DNA of 64,000 nucleotides from Daucus carota subsp. sativus (taxonomy: Eukaryota > Streptophyta > Magnoliopsida > Apiales > Apiaceae): the NCBI RefSeq assembly GCF_001625215.2, contig NC_030389.2, forward strand, positions 43,575,454 to 43,639,453, in the 5' to 3' direction. Below the pieces are notes generated by a model. The model searched no databases. It saw nothing but the letters and a program-made list of their open reading frames with translations, and was not told the origin of the DNA. Every line of letters starts with the position of its first letter. Position 1 is the stretch's first letter. The position numbers and the translations under genes were made by a program. Of the stretch, positions 23,601-35,503 are shown in pieces.

Positions 23601-26154
23601 GTGACACCGAACGAGATACTGCATCAAAAGAAGGTAAGATATATTCTCTCCAATTAACCGAACTAAACAGATACATCATGTCCCACTCAAAAGTAGAATA
23701 TGGTAACTTGGGAAGGGTAGATTTACGCTTACTTTACCCCTCCTCTTAGAGAGCCATTAGAAATAATGTAATTAACTTAAAGTAGAAGATAAAATATATG
23801 ATTAAAGACGGTGTGCAAAGTGCCTATAAAATGTAATTAACGTAACAGTAGTACAGTACATATGTGTGCAAGGTACTTAATAGTTACTATGTCCACAAAA
23901 CACACTTTTAACTGCAGTGCTATCCCAAATCACTGTATACCTCTAGCCCCCTAATTACCAAACTGCAGGGAGCCAGCAACTCCCAAGCGTCGCCAAGAAC
24001 TCCTATCTGTCCTTGGAGAGGTTTCAGTCGACATGTCCAACTAATTTTCTTGAATGCCTTACAAACTATTGCATCTCACATGACATGATATATGTAGAAA
24101 AATGCTCTCATAGTGTATCTAGCTATATGGATTGACTTTCTTAGCTCATTCTATTTCCTTTATTTTTCAAGCTGGTCTATTTTACATATATCTGTGCATT
24201 TACTACTATATTTATGTCCTCCCTCCAAGTGAAAACTTGCTTGTTCATTAGTTGCATTATAAATATGTGATCAGCAATGTAGCCATCTCAAATGTTGACA
24301 TATTATTTGTATTTATAGATTTGCAGCCCAAAGACACCAAAGATCGTGGGGATCCTAATGATCCGCGTGTAAGATTAAAACGTGATTGTGTAGGTATCAT
24401 GACTGCATTTCGACTGAAGGAATCTTCTGAGCATTTTGTAATTGTTGCAAATACACATATTTACTGGTAATTTGATTCAGTTGTATCAAGTATTTCTATT
24501 CACATTCATCTAAAATTTGTAGCTTTCGTCAAAAATAAATAAATTAAGCACTAATTTTTCTATGTTGCAGGGATCCAAAATGGGCTGATGTAAAGCTTGC
24601 ACAAGTTAAATATCTACTGTCGCGTCTTGCTAAATTTAAAACTCTGGTATCAGATAAATTTGACAGTGAACCTTCGGTTCTTCTTTCTGGTGACTTCAAC
24701 TCAGTCCCTGGAGATAAGGTATTTGACCAAAACTTTATGTTTTTTCCTTTTTCTTCGATTTCCATATTAATTGTTCACGCACTAAAACTTTACAAAAGGA
24801 TATTAATTGTACAGTCGCACTTACAATCTTGTATCTATTCTTCCAACACAATCGCACTTTGCTCCCCCAGCGTATCATGTGTGGGGGTGGGGGCATTCCT
24901 TACGGTCCCATTAAAAGTGAAATGGCTTCATTGTTGTGGGATTTGTACCATCGCATACCCATAACAATCTTGTATCTATTCTTCTAACACAATCGCGCTT
25001 TGCGCCCCCAGCATATCATCATTACCCTTTCGTAAATTGCCTTCGCAGGTTGAAACCTGTAACTTTGGTATTAAAATGTGAAACCCGGGCCATTTCCACT
25101 AAAAAATGTTAAAGATGTTAATTATCAGGAATATCTTTAGATATTTAATACTACAGAGGCACCTGTATCGTTTAAGGTTGCGGAGGAGGAATCGACCTGG
25201 GATTTGAAGATATGTATGCGTCAGAGAGGTTTAACACTTGCTCAGTCCTTCGCCAGCTACCAAAATTTCTCTTTTCTGATCAGCAACAAGCTGAGAGAAT
25301 TCTTCCAATAATTAATAACATTTCCTCCAAAAACGGTGTTCGTCATACGAAGACTGTCTGAAAATCTCGGCGTAACATCCTTTAATGACAATACGACACA
25401 CAGAAAATTCTTTAGGTCTTCAAAATTGGACATCCTCAGATTAATATCGAATCCACTACCGGGAAACTTGATTATATGTATCCTGAGTTTTTGAAATTGG
25501 TACTGATGTATTAAAATTGGCCAGCAAGGTCTGGAGTCTGGCAAAATGTAAAGACAAAGGCAGAGAGGAGTTTCAGTAATTCTATGTTTACCCTTTCGAA
25601 GTAAAGTTGATTCTCATTTTGGATGAAAATTTGTCCTTGGGTACAAAGTGACCCAATTTTGAGTGCTTTAGGACTAAATTGACAGGCTTTGAAGTTCGTG
25701 TATTGAAGTGTATATGGCTGTATGTAGGGAGATGAGAAGTGCAATGTGTGATTAGGCCTTCTTCTAATTGATTTAAAATGCAAGAGGCCGTGCTTCTAAT
25801 TATGATTTGATGGAAATTGCAGTCACAAGCTCATTTTCGTTGCAGGTATATGAATACCTGATTTCTGGTAACCCTTCCATGGAACCTCAACTGGAACAGA
25901 GGGAGGATCTTCCAATTCCATTAGATAGCGTATACGCATATCTGAGGGGAGAACCGCAATTCACAAACTGCACACCTGGGTTTACTGGTACTCTTGATTA
26001 TATACTTTTTTCTCCCAGTGGAAGCATCAATCCTATCAGTTATCTAGATCTTCCTGAAGCCGACTCTTCTGATGTTAAAGGTGGACTCCCAAATTACTAC
26101 CATCCTAGTGATCATCTGCCAATTGGTGCTGACTTCGTGATTCGTACAAAATAA
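20648..26154 (+). CDS. CCR4-4: carbon catabolite repressor protein 4 homolog 4-type nuclease
   Basis: The nine coding exons are 20648-20711, 21374-21414, 22176-22225, 23105-23174, 23277-23398, 23500-23633, 24319-24466, 24571-24718 and 25846-26154. They sum to 1086 nt, giving 361 aa. The product belongs to the Mg-dependent endonuclease/exonuclease/phosphatase family, whose plant CCR4 members act as deadenylases on poly(A). All signature motifs are visible: SYNILAQ (29-35), LQEVDEYD with catalytic Glu 76, NTHIYW with His 207, GDFNS with Asp 251 and Asn 253, and SDHLP with His 349. No leucine-rich N-terminal CCR4 domain is present, as in the short plant homologues. A 5' UTR intron is likely (donor about 20507, acceptor 20643). 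There is no sign of disruption, and the introns carry only short repeats. Confidence 0.93.
24823..25020. repeat. 141-bp-spaced direct repeat in a CCR4-4 intron
   Basis: A segment of about 56 bp starting ACAATCTTGTATCTATTC and ending near CCCCCAGCGTATCAT occurs at 24823 and again at 24964 with four or five changes. It is probably part of an old inserted element. No terminal repeats were placed. Confidence 0.6.
25176..25361 (+). other. coding-like fragment within the last CCR4-4 intron
   Basis: A 61-codon open frame with protein-like composition (for example GIDLGFEDMYASERF, later LPKFLFSDQQQAERILP) ends at TGA 25359-25361. It is not needed by the CCR4 reading frame, which joins exon 8 to exon 9 cleanly. 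It may be a captured gene fragment, or chance. The opposite strand also has an open frame here, which lowers confidence. Confidence 0.22.
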
Positions 26155-26728
26155 ATTAGCATCAGTACCTGGCAAGAGCACTGTTGAAAACGTTCAGTTA
26201 CTTCAATTTCCCAATTCTTTTCAATTTTTTTTATCCTGGTAGATTGTTTAGTTGGACAATTTTGCGAGCCCAGAGCAGTTTTGCACACAACCCCAAACCC
26301 CACCATTTTCCTTTATGTATGATTTGATTTCAACATATGTACTCCTTTTTTTTATTGAATATGTACAAATTAGTTGTTTATATTTTACATATAAACATCA
26401 CTCAGTTAACCTATACTGAAATTGATATGTGTAGAAATATGTTTTTTTTTTTTGGTGTTACAGGAACTGTCAAAGTGTGTTACATGTCCATTTATTACAG
26501 AAGCAAATCTTCCGTCATAACTTAAACACATATAACCTCCTAACTCTTAAATAGTACTTATCTATTGGTATTGCGAAACCCCTGAAGGTTATTATTCTGA
26601 AATAAAGTAAAGTGAACTCTCTTTATAAAGTTATATTCCTATATCTTTGGAATAATATCTGCTTGTAAAATACTTCATCCGTAAGATTACAATTTAGAAA
26701 GGTGAGACAGGTATCCCTATATTCTTGA

Positions 26729-27545
26729 ATGGCCTGCTTTAACTTAACGGTTGAGATTGATGAGCTTTCTCCGAAAGTGACCCTTGAAGATATTGCAGTT
26801 TTCTTCTCTTACTGTGGGACTGTTGATTCAATCCAACTCCAGAGGTACTCTCCTCCCCTTTCCTCCATGATCTGAACTTATGGTTTTGTTTTGCTGTTTC
26901 TAATGGCTATGAATAATAGGAGCATCGATAAGACGGGGATTGCCTACGTGACTTTCAGGCAGCCATATGCTTATAGAACTGCACTTCTTCTGAATGTGAG
27001 TCCACTTCTCATTCTTCATGCTCATGGCTGCAATTTTCTTACAAGTTATCAGTTTCAGAAACAAAAACACATCTAAATAATGATTTGAAACTGTGTACCT
27101 TTCTTATCCTTTATACTGTCTAGACAGAAAATTCATTTCTGGGCTTGTATTTTTTTCAGGGTGCAGTGATCATAGACAATCCGATAAAGGTGTTGCCTTA
27201 TCAAGATTCCACCAATGTTCCAGTCGTAGACATCAAATATGAAATCCGGGTTCTCCTTCTCTCCCTCTAACAAATTATTGATATTCGATAACAATGCTAG
27301 AGATAGCATCTGCATGCAGTGTGCTCAAGCTCACTACTTTCATTGAAGATAGAATAATTATAATTTAGGAGTGATTTCGGGATTTTCCCTTCAAAATTTT
27401 AAACCATATAAGTTGTCATCGAATCTGCATTTACCTGTCTTGCTTGAATTCAATGTAAATGTTAATCCTAATATGTTGCAATATGATACTAATTCTTCTT
27501 TCTTTTACTTATCTTTCTTTGCAGTACAACTTTGATAGACTATAG
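26729..27545 (+). CDS. small single-RRM protein, BPA1-like
   Basis: The exons are 26729-26844, 26920-26995, 27160-27249 and 27525-27545, in phase, giving 100 aa. If the third exon is not spliced it runs to TAA 27268-27270, also giving 100 aa. The whole protein is one RNA-recognition motif. It starts TVEIDELSPKVTLEDIAVFF and has the core-like GIAYVTFRQPYAYRTALLLN, a pattern I associate with plant BPA1-like RRM proteins that bind partners such as ACD11. Those are normally 250-300 aa with a long C-terminal tail that is missing here. It starts 575 bp after the CCR4-4 stop. It could be a real short paralogue or the 5' remnant of a longer gene. Confidence 0.6.
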
Positions 27546-28571
27546 AGGATCCCAGCAAGACATGGCAGAGGGGCAAATGGCCGAGAACTAACAAGCTGAG
27601 AAGAAATTATTGTTGAATTTGATTTTTCATGTAGTTACTTCTTCGAATATCAATTACTTAGTAAGAGTATCTTGTTCTATCCCAGTATTTTAGAAAAAAA
27701 TAAACAAATATCGCTCCAACGATATTCTATCTCTATGTTCAAAGAGACTTTTGGGCAAAATACAATTTTTCAAATCGTGTATATCCAAGTAACTGTAAGC
27801 ATTTTTATAGAAAATAATTGATACAAGCTATTCAATTATATAAAAGTTTAGAAATTCTATATTCTAATGTGATAATCATAATCATATTACTGAATATATA
27901 ATCAACTAAATACGATGAATTTGAGCACTAATTGAAAAGTTCTTCCCTGACATGAAGAAATTTCATGCGCTTAATTCCTGGAAAATTGGGGAAGAGGTGA
28001 AAATCCAACCTTTTACGTTAAGGAGAAATTGGTGACTGATGGACAATTGGTACCACTCCTTTGAATGGCAAAACACATACATATTTTATGTCAAGAAAGC
28101 AAAAACCTCGTGCATTACGTTCAAAGAGTGTCATCAACATGAATTGCACCGGAGAAACATACAAAAAATGTGAAATAAACTCAATTATATGCCAACGTCG
28201 CATTACAAACCAAAGTTACCAAACCATGCACCATTTTCCTGGATGACGAAAGCTCGGGCTGTCTGGCAGACTTCAGATCTTCTAAAGAAAACGTAATTGC
28301 AAGAGGGAAGGATTCTAGTTTGAATCCTAGCATTAGAGGCCAGCTCCCTTCGATTTTTGGCTACCCTGTGATTGTGTTTGCAAAGCTGGCCACACTGAAA
28401 TGAGATGTAATAGCATTTGGGGCCAACCTGATAGCCTTAGTTCCGAAACCATATGCCAAGAACTTCAAGAGAACAGAAATTCAGAAAACAACTGAAAACG
28501 TAAAATCACACGTCCTTTCACAAGATTTCACGACTCCCAAAACAAACTGAACCAACATACGGTTGGACAAA
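27546..28571. other. intergenic DNA, no gene supported
   Basis: The TAG at 27543-27545 is followed in frame by 17 more codons rich in Gly and Arg before a TGA, so the RRM gene may once have been longer. Beyond about 27620 the sequence is AT-rich without splice-bounded coding segments. Confidence 0.4.
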
Positions 28572-29049
28572 CTACTTTCTGCGCTTCCAGAATAGATCAT
28601 AGAGTTTCTCAAGGGTGTATAGTTCCCATTTTATCACTGTATATATCAGTCTTCCTCTTCGACTCTACAGCCTTCTTAAATATTCCATATTCTCAAGTCA
28701 GCTTGCACATCCATAAATTCATTATAAATACAGATACGAGACTGAAGTATCAGTAAAGTTGGTTTCTTGCGCCTTGACAAAAGAATATGTTGCACATACT
28801 TCAAAATTTTGGCATGACACAGTTTTAATGCCATCAAAGATTTCAGATTCCGCAAGATCAGTTTGGTTGATTGCCATTGCAACTCAAAACCACCAAGACA
28901 GATGGATTGAAGATTCTTGCAATTTACTCCAATTTCTTCAATAGTTCAGGGAAGGTCTAGATCTGCAGGACATAGACCATCGAATGCTCCATAGCCCCAT
29001 CCTTTTCATGCACTTCAGCACCCATCGCCCTTGCAATCCCTTTACCTGT
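28572..29049 (-). other. unresolved minus-strand exon-like pieces
   Basis: Two pieces look like terminal exons. Piece 28636-28572 starts after an AG and encodes a 20-residue lysine- and tryptophan-rich end (LEKLYDLFWKRRK) before TAG. Piece 29049-28961 starts after ATTACAG and encodes about 28 residues (KGIARAMGAEVHEKDGAM) before TAG. No donor joins them convincingly, and the upstream gene at 29795-31517 already ends in its own stop. They may be alternative last exons or remnants of a decayed gene. Family not recognised. Confidence 0.28.
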
Positions 29050-29794
29050 AATATTTTTTGCACAAGGGAGGAGAATATGTTTTAGCTCCGGGGACCTAAA
29101 CTTAATTATTCAAAAGTTTAAAGATATAATAGTAGCAATTCATAATTTAACTTAAATATTAAATTTCATGTATGAGTTCTATGATAGAAACTACTGTACG
29201 TATTCGGATCAGGAAATTTACTTGGTTTTGTCATTGTTGTATGCCCTTAAATTGTATCACGTATTACCAAAAAATAATACATTGCTCGCTTTCTTTTAAT
29301 GAATTGAAATTTAAAAGGTATTTCTTTGATGGCAATCTTTTTTTTTTTTTTAGATAATCACAGAGTTTGGTTTATAGTTAAAATAAAAATACAGTCAAGG
29401 TATTCGCAACTTGCAACCATTTCAACAAGCATGTCAAGCTACTATGACAGAGACCAGCAGAATAAATAACCATAATCATGCTCGCTATATGGCAGAGGGT
29501 TACATACATTCAATAAACAGAGACAAAACGATGATAACAGAATGGTCGTGAAAGTCTTTTTTTTCTGATGTAAAAGGAATGTCATAGCAATAATAGCCAA
29601 AAAATCCTTATCACAAGAGGACAGAACATCAACAAAAGAGACGCCAGTGCCAAAAAAGCAACATATTTACTAGTGATTTGAAATACCGATATGCGATATG
29701 ATACCCACATACTTGAATTGCGAGCATAAGCTATGTACATTCTGTTTTAGTCTAACCTTCATCTGAAACGACCACTGTCTGGCATAGTATACTC

Positions 29795-31517
29795 CTAATA
29801 CTTCGATGACCTCAGGTTATATCGTTTCCGTGGTCTTTCATTCCCCTGAAATTGTGGTGATTCAGAATCAGCATCTTCATGTTTCTGGCTTCTATGACTT
29901 GCTTGATATTCTTCTCTTTTGCGACAAGCACGAGTGCGCATTCCAGAGTAAACTTTTAAGTTGTTATTGTGATTGCCCAACTCGCTAGGTTTGGAATTCC
30001 AACAATTCAGTCCACCAGGATTTTTCAAAGCATCAGATTTATATCTAGTTGACTCTCTGGCATCATCTAGCCCCTTGTTCCAATCAGATGGCTTATTCAC
30101 AGCACTTCCCTGTTTGTTGTCCTTTGTAGCCTCATCACCATCAGGGCCATCCTGTTGCCACAAATCCATAGCACTCTTTGACTCCAGTAAATCACCACAT
30201 TTATTGCAACCCTGTGCTACATCCTTTACATCTACGTTATCTTCCAAGTGATGAGATTCCCGAGGGTTATCAACAGTAATATTATTTCTAACACCAGAAC
30301 CTGAAATCTTATTATTGGTTGAGTTTTTTTCTTTTTCCAACTTTTCAAATTCTGATATCAGTCCAGGATCAATCACCGGGTCCCAGTTTACCTTCTCAAC
30401 ATACAAATCTGGATCAGGTAAGGGATGCTCACAAGGCAGGCCATTAATCATGGAGCAGAAGCGCTCATGTGCTTCAAACAGAGCATCTTTGGCACCAGAA
30501 TCATCCCATTTTCGCACATTCTCGTAGCAGTATTTATGCTTTTGAGCAGCGATAACCTCATACCACGAAATTCCAGCCAGAAGGCAAAACTTTTCCGCCA
30601 ACCGAAGCTTAGTATTCTGTAATACCGCTGCAGGTGAAGGATGACAGTAAAATATAAGCTATAATGCCAGATCATCTGCATAACTTCAAATAACAATTAC
30701 AAAGGGATAATTATAAATACGGCATTAAATCCCAAAAATACTCTCTTTTACAAGACATCCCCCTATTCCACAAAAACAAAAACTTCACATACAAATTAAT
30801 AGAACACTAAGGTTTACCTTTACGAAATTCACATAATTCATGAACAACAAAAGCATATCAAGTCAAAAACCTAAACAAGGTGTTCTTAGGTATTGCTCCG
30901 GGTTTTTTGCTTTTTTTGAAGGAAAACCTTTAGAAGTCCACATGTATCGAACTCCAAACCACAAATTATCCAACAATCTCCGCACTTGGGGGGTTTTGTT
31001 TCGGTTTTTTACAACACCAAATCATTTTACTTAAGACAGTGATAACCAATTCCCAAAAAAAACCACAACAACACCGACTTTTCAATTCCCAAACAGAACG
31101 AGAAAATCATTTAATTTCAATCCAGAACAGTAACAACAGCATCAACAACTCTCAAAAAAAAAAAAAAAAAAAAAAAAACAGCAGCATCAACAAAAGCATG
31201 ATACAACACTTAAACCACATCACTCTTACAATCATCCGTACATCAAAAATAAAAAAACATCAAAAACCAAAAAACATGCATTTCAAACTCTCTTAGCATC
31301 ATCTACAAATCATATCACAAAATCAAACACACACACGAGACTGATAGATAGTTGAAAAAACATGAATTAAAACATAAAAAATAAAAATATTGAAAAATTA
31401 GGAAAGACCTTGAGTATCAATTTTGGAGTAGTGATTTGGGGGTGGAAGTTCATCATCACGAGGATTATTATTTGCAGGAGGGTTCCAGGTTCTATAAGCA
31501 ACTCGTTTTTTCCCCAT
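29795..31517 (-). CDS. conserved plant protein of unknown function, two exons
   Basis: Exon 1 is 31517-31409 (Met-Gly-Lys-Lys start) and exon 2 is 30627-29795, joined at a phase-1 junction, giving 313 aa. The acceptor at 30627 was chosen because the next AG downstream would give an immediate stop. The N-terminal 130 residues look conserved and folded (LAEKFCLLAGISWYEVIAAQ, then KWDDSGAKDALFEAHERFC and DPVIDPGLISEFEKLEKEK). The C-terminal half is polar, low-complexity and ends in a basic patch (PRKRYNLRSSKY) that could be a nuclear signal. I cannot assign a function. The 780-bp intron holds a run of 24 A at about 31155-31178. Confidence 0.75.
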
Positions 31518-32450
31518 TTTTGTGAAGTATCGATTCAGGGATTCGAATGAATGAATGTGCGTGTGTATTTATTATCGCACAGGCCACAGGGTATTTTTTT
31601 TTTTGGCCAAAATATTAAAGTAATGTTGATTTTAAATTTAAACTAAAAGTTATTTATGAAAAAATTTCTAATATAATCTTATCAATCACATTTTTTCAAA
31701 TATGAAGTATGTTACATAATTATCTCATCGAAAGAATTTCTCATCGATTTTCATCGGTGAAAACCTCCAAATCAAGTTATTTTTTATGCTTTTTTTTATA
31801 AATTTTTTTATTTTTCGAGATTGTATTATCTGTTTGATAAAATATGAATGAGTAAGTTGTATATTTATTACGAACCTGTTGGTGGCTAGCAACTTGTTCC
31901 CGAATTAACCCAAGGGACAGTCATCTTCTCCACAATCTTTTTGGGTACTGCATTGACAAAATATGATCTTTATTATACAATGATAAATCTAACAAATGTG
32001 TGTGTCAAATATATTCACATAATATAAAAGTATTTTCAATTGAAGATACAGACTAAAGGCGCAAATAGTGCCAAATCATTAATAATATTATTTTTTTATT
32101 ATCTCACTCTTTTCAATAGTATTTTTTGAACTCACAAAAATTTACTTCAATCATTAGTACTCAAACTTTTCAATATGGGGCTAGGATAACTCCATCACTA
32201 ACTTTAATTATTAATCAAACTTACAATCATACAAATTATGATACTCAAGTATTTTGAAGCATAATTATCATACACAATACACTATGTATGTATCCAGTTA
32301 AACATTAACCACCACGACTTACCATACTTGTTATACAAAACTTACCATACTTGTTAAATAATTATTATTATTCTTAATAACTTATTACCTACACTTGAAA
32401 CCAAAAACACACATTTGAAAACAATTATCTAAACATACAATTATAGGGAC

Positions 32451-32668
32451 CGTTTGGGCAAGTTTAAAATAAGTGACTTAATCTAGAGAAGTGGAGCAGA
32501 AGTGAGAAGTAAAGAAGTTAATAAAGTGTTTGGAAAAGAAACAGAAACTGTGAGAGAGAAGCTAGGAATCTCAACTTCTTAAAAATGCTTCTACTTCTTT
32601 ACACAAACGGCTCAAGAAAAGTAGTAGCCAGAAGCAGCTTTGCTTCTGTAAAACAAACAGGCCCATAA
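32451..32668. mobile_element. MITE, GTTTG-terminus family, copy 2
   Basis: The left end GGGACCGTTTGGGC and the reverse-complemented right end GGGCCTGTTTGTTTT form inverted repeats. The interior repeats AGAAGT and ACTTCT words like the copies at 540, 49625 and 50702. No coding capacity. Confidence 0.62.
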
Positions 32669-33069
32669 TTTATATATATATTTTGGATCATCCAAGACTC
32701 ATACTACCGTATTAAGTTGAATCCAACCAAATTTTATTTTCATTATGGAAGCACTTATGTTAATTTTATCTTTGATTTTAAAAAAATTAAGTATTTAAAA
32801 ATTTAGTCAATTAAACCCGCTTAATAGTATTTCTAAGTAATATATTTCAATAAATTATTCATGTATAATTATTATATATATATAAATACACAATTAATAA
32901 TAAGTGTGCCCGATAAGTTGGGTAGAAATTATATAATGCAATTACCTTCAGGGAAGACGTAGACTTGATATTTTGGAGCACTTTCTTCATTATTTCCTGT
33001 GAATATAAATTATTTCATTAATATACATATAAAAAAATTAATATGATATGTGAAATTTGTAGTGAAATT

Positions 33070-33275
33070 ACAATGTCTTGTATCAAGATTTTGATTTAAT
33101 ATAATATAATATAATTTAAAGATTATATTATACCCGATTATGCATGAATAAATTCATATGATTTGATAAAGATTATATCAAATCAGATTGATTTATTCAA
33201 GCATAATCATGTACAAATAACCTTTAAATCAAATTATATTAAATTAAGATCTTGATACAAGCCAATACAATTTCT
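33070..33275. mobile_element. foldback MITE inside the partial array unit
   Basis: The left arm around CTTGTATCAAGATTTTGATT and the right arm around AAGATCTTGATACAAG are inverted over about 80 bases, with a short AT-rich middle. The other array units (about 40180-40310 and 43860-43980) keep only the right arm. The full element here is therefore either older or restored in this copy. Confidence 0.55.
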
Positions 33276-34341
33276 CAGATTGAACCATAACCCCAGAATT
33301 TTGGTTTATTAAAAATCTGAAATTTGAGAAACACATGAATCGATCGAAATCCTAAAACCAAAATCATAAAAAAAACACACATATTCCAAGAAATTAATTA
33401 AAGAAAATATGAATACACATAATGTTTGATCTAATTCGAAGAAAATGATATCCATTAATTCATCAAATCATCAGTATTTAATATAAAATGAATAATTTAG
33501 AAGACAACGAACGTACCTGATTCACGCAAAGAAATGATATTTATCAATTACGAGTATAGCAAAAACACATCTGTAAAAACAGCAAGTATGGAAAAATTAC
33601 AACATCACAATGGTATATTTTTTTGGTTGTATGATTGTTGTTGGTGGTGCTACCGAGGAACTAATCAAAAAAGGGTAGATTAAGAAGTTTAGATTAGAAA
33701 TAAAAGGGAGAACGAAAAGAAAAGAGGGGTCAATAAGATCTGTCGGTGGCGGCGTTACAAATCTTATGTATATATACTCACACACACAATATCATGGTAT
33801 AGGGTTTCATGAGGGTGATTATACCCTTAAAATTACTAAAATACCCTTCTATCGTATCATTATTATATTAGCTAATCTATAATAAATTAAACGAATTTAA
33901 AATATTAAAATCATATATCACATCTGAATCAAATATCTGATGAGCAAATTTATGGAGGAGTACAACTTGATAAAATTTGTGGATGAATTTTTGTACAAAT
34001 AAAATTTTTCAAAAAATAAATAATATATCCAAAATATTCTTTAAGTATGCAAACTAAGGAGTATAAAAAATATTTATATAACAAATACTATAAATTAAAA
34101 TAATTTTAAATTAATAAAATTAACACAAACATTTCACAATTTTGATATTAGTTAATCTTCACACATATTATATATTTTAGATTCATGTTTATAGTTTTCA
34201 TGCTAATTATATAATGAATATAAATATTTTATATATGATAATAAATTTATTTAAAATTATATAATATAATTTGAACAAATATATATGTCAAAAAGGGTAT
34301 GAGAAGGTACGGCTCCCTTTAAATCATTACAAATATACTTT

Positions 34342-35503
34342 TTGTTTGAAGGGAAAATAGATTTTTTTGCCACTCAACTTATAGCGTTTTTAGAAATCTA
34401 CCATCCAACTATTTTTTTTCTTCTTTTAGTCACTAATGTTAGGTTTGGTTTTATTTTTAGCCACCAACTTAGGTTCGGATTTGAATACTAGCATTATGAT
34501 AATTTTTTGTAGTATCATTTTTACATGGTGATAGTATGTAATATTTTAATGATGTGTCGTATGTTTATATCTTTATATATAGCAATAATAATATAAAATG
34601 AGCCGATGAAAAATTAAAATCAGGAAAAATCGTAATTAGATTCTAAAAATTCAATAAATCATGAATATGAAATCAATGACTTCAAACAATTCACCCAAGA
34701 TAAAGGTGTAATTGAGTGATATGACGCGTCATCTTTCGCTATTAAAGTTTCAATCGACTAGCTCAGTCCAAGATCTCTCTTAAATTTATCTTCAAAAGTT
34801 TTAATAACTTTATCTTATTACAATTTTCAAGATAAATAAATAGAGAGGAAAACTTAATTTTCAATGATTGTCCTCTCTATATATAATGCATCATTCCCTC
34901 TCATTAGTTTAAAGTTTTTTCTACTACTTAGCACGTATTTAAGACTCTTATAAAATATAGTTTCATAACTTATTTTTGTGATTTTTTTTGTGTGTAAAAA
35001 TTCAAACGCTGAATTTTCATTCGAAAGAAAAAAAATAAAGTTATATATGAAACTACACATCTTTTAAAGGCCATAAAATACGTGTAAAATTCTTATCATC
35101 TAAGGTAAACGATCTTGGAGACATAAAAAGTACTATATATAAAGATACAAACATGTATCAAAATATTACAGACTACCACTGTATTTTAATAATGCTACAC
35201 ATAAAATGTCATGCTAATAATTAAATCCGAAACTAACTTCAGTGACTAAATAAAAGCTGAATATAACACTAGTGAGTAAAATAAAAAAATTATAGTGGAG
35301 TAGTTAGTTTCTAAAGACGTTATAAGTTTCGTGACAAAAAAAATTATCATAATATTAGTAATCAAATCCGAACCTAAGTTGGTGGCTAAAAAAAAAACCA
35401 AACCAAACATTAGTGACTAAAAAAAAAAAAAACTAGTTAGGTGGTAAGTTTTTAAAAGCACAATAAGTTGAGTGGCAAAAAAATCTATTTTCCCTTATTT
35501 GAA
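34342..35503. mobile_element. Mutator-like non-autonomous element with ~150-bp TIRs
   Basis: The element 34351-35494 starts GGGAAAATAGATTTTTTTGC and ends with the complement CTATTTTCCC. The two terminal arms match over about 150 bases, including CCACTCAACTTAT and AGCCACCAACTTAGGTTCGG. It is flanked by 9-bp direct repeats TTGTTTGAA and TTATTTGAA with one mismatch, as expected for Mutator-superfamily insertion. The interior, about 34885-35110, contains a decayed Stowaway-like segment. No transposase ORF is present. Confidence 0.82.

Larger units (their letters stand above)
31518..34350. other. intergenic, partial array unit and MITEs
   Basis: Besides the MITE at 32451-32668 and the foldback at 33070-33275, positions about 32900-34270 are a diverged partial copy of the 3.7-kb unit found at 38.2-45.7 kb. 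Short identical blocks recur, for example around 32941-33000, 33610-33790 and 34180-34215. The block at 32941-33002 is the reverse complement of the first 20 codons of the DRM fragment exon. Confidence 0.55.

Noticed and set aside
28248-28345. tRNA-like stretch with a TTTGAATCC box
   Set aside because: A B-box-like word is present, but no acceptor stem or anticodon arm of normal size could be drawn, so no tRNA gene is claimed.
31155-31178. Poly(A) run as evidence of a retroposed gene or SINE
   Set aside because: No target duplication or upstream retroposed sequence was found. It lies within the intron of the 31517-29795 gene and is treated as a homopolymer.
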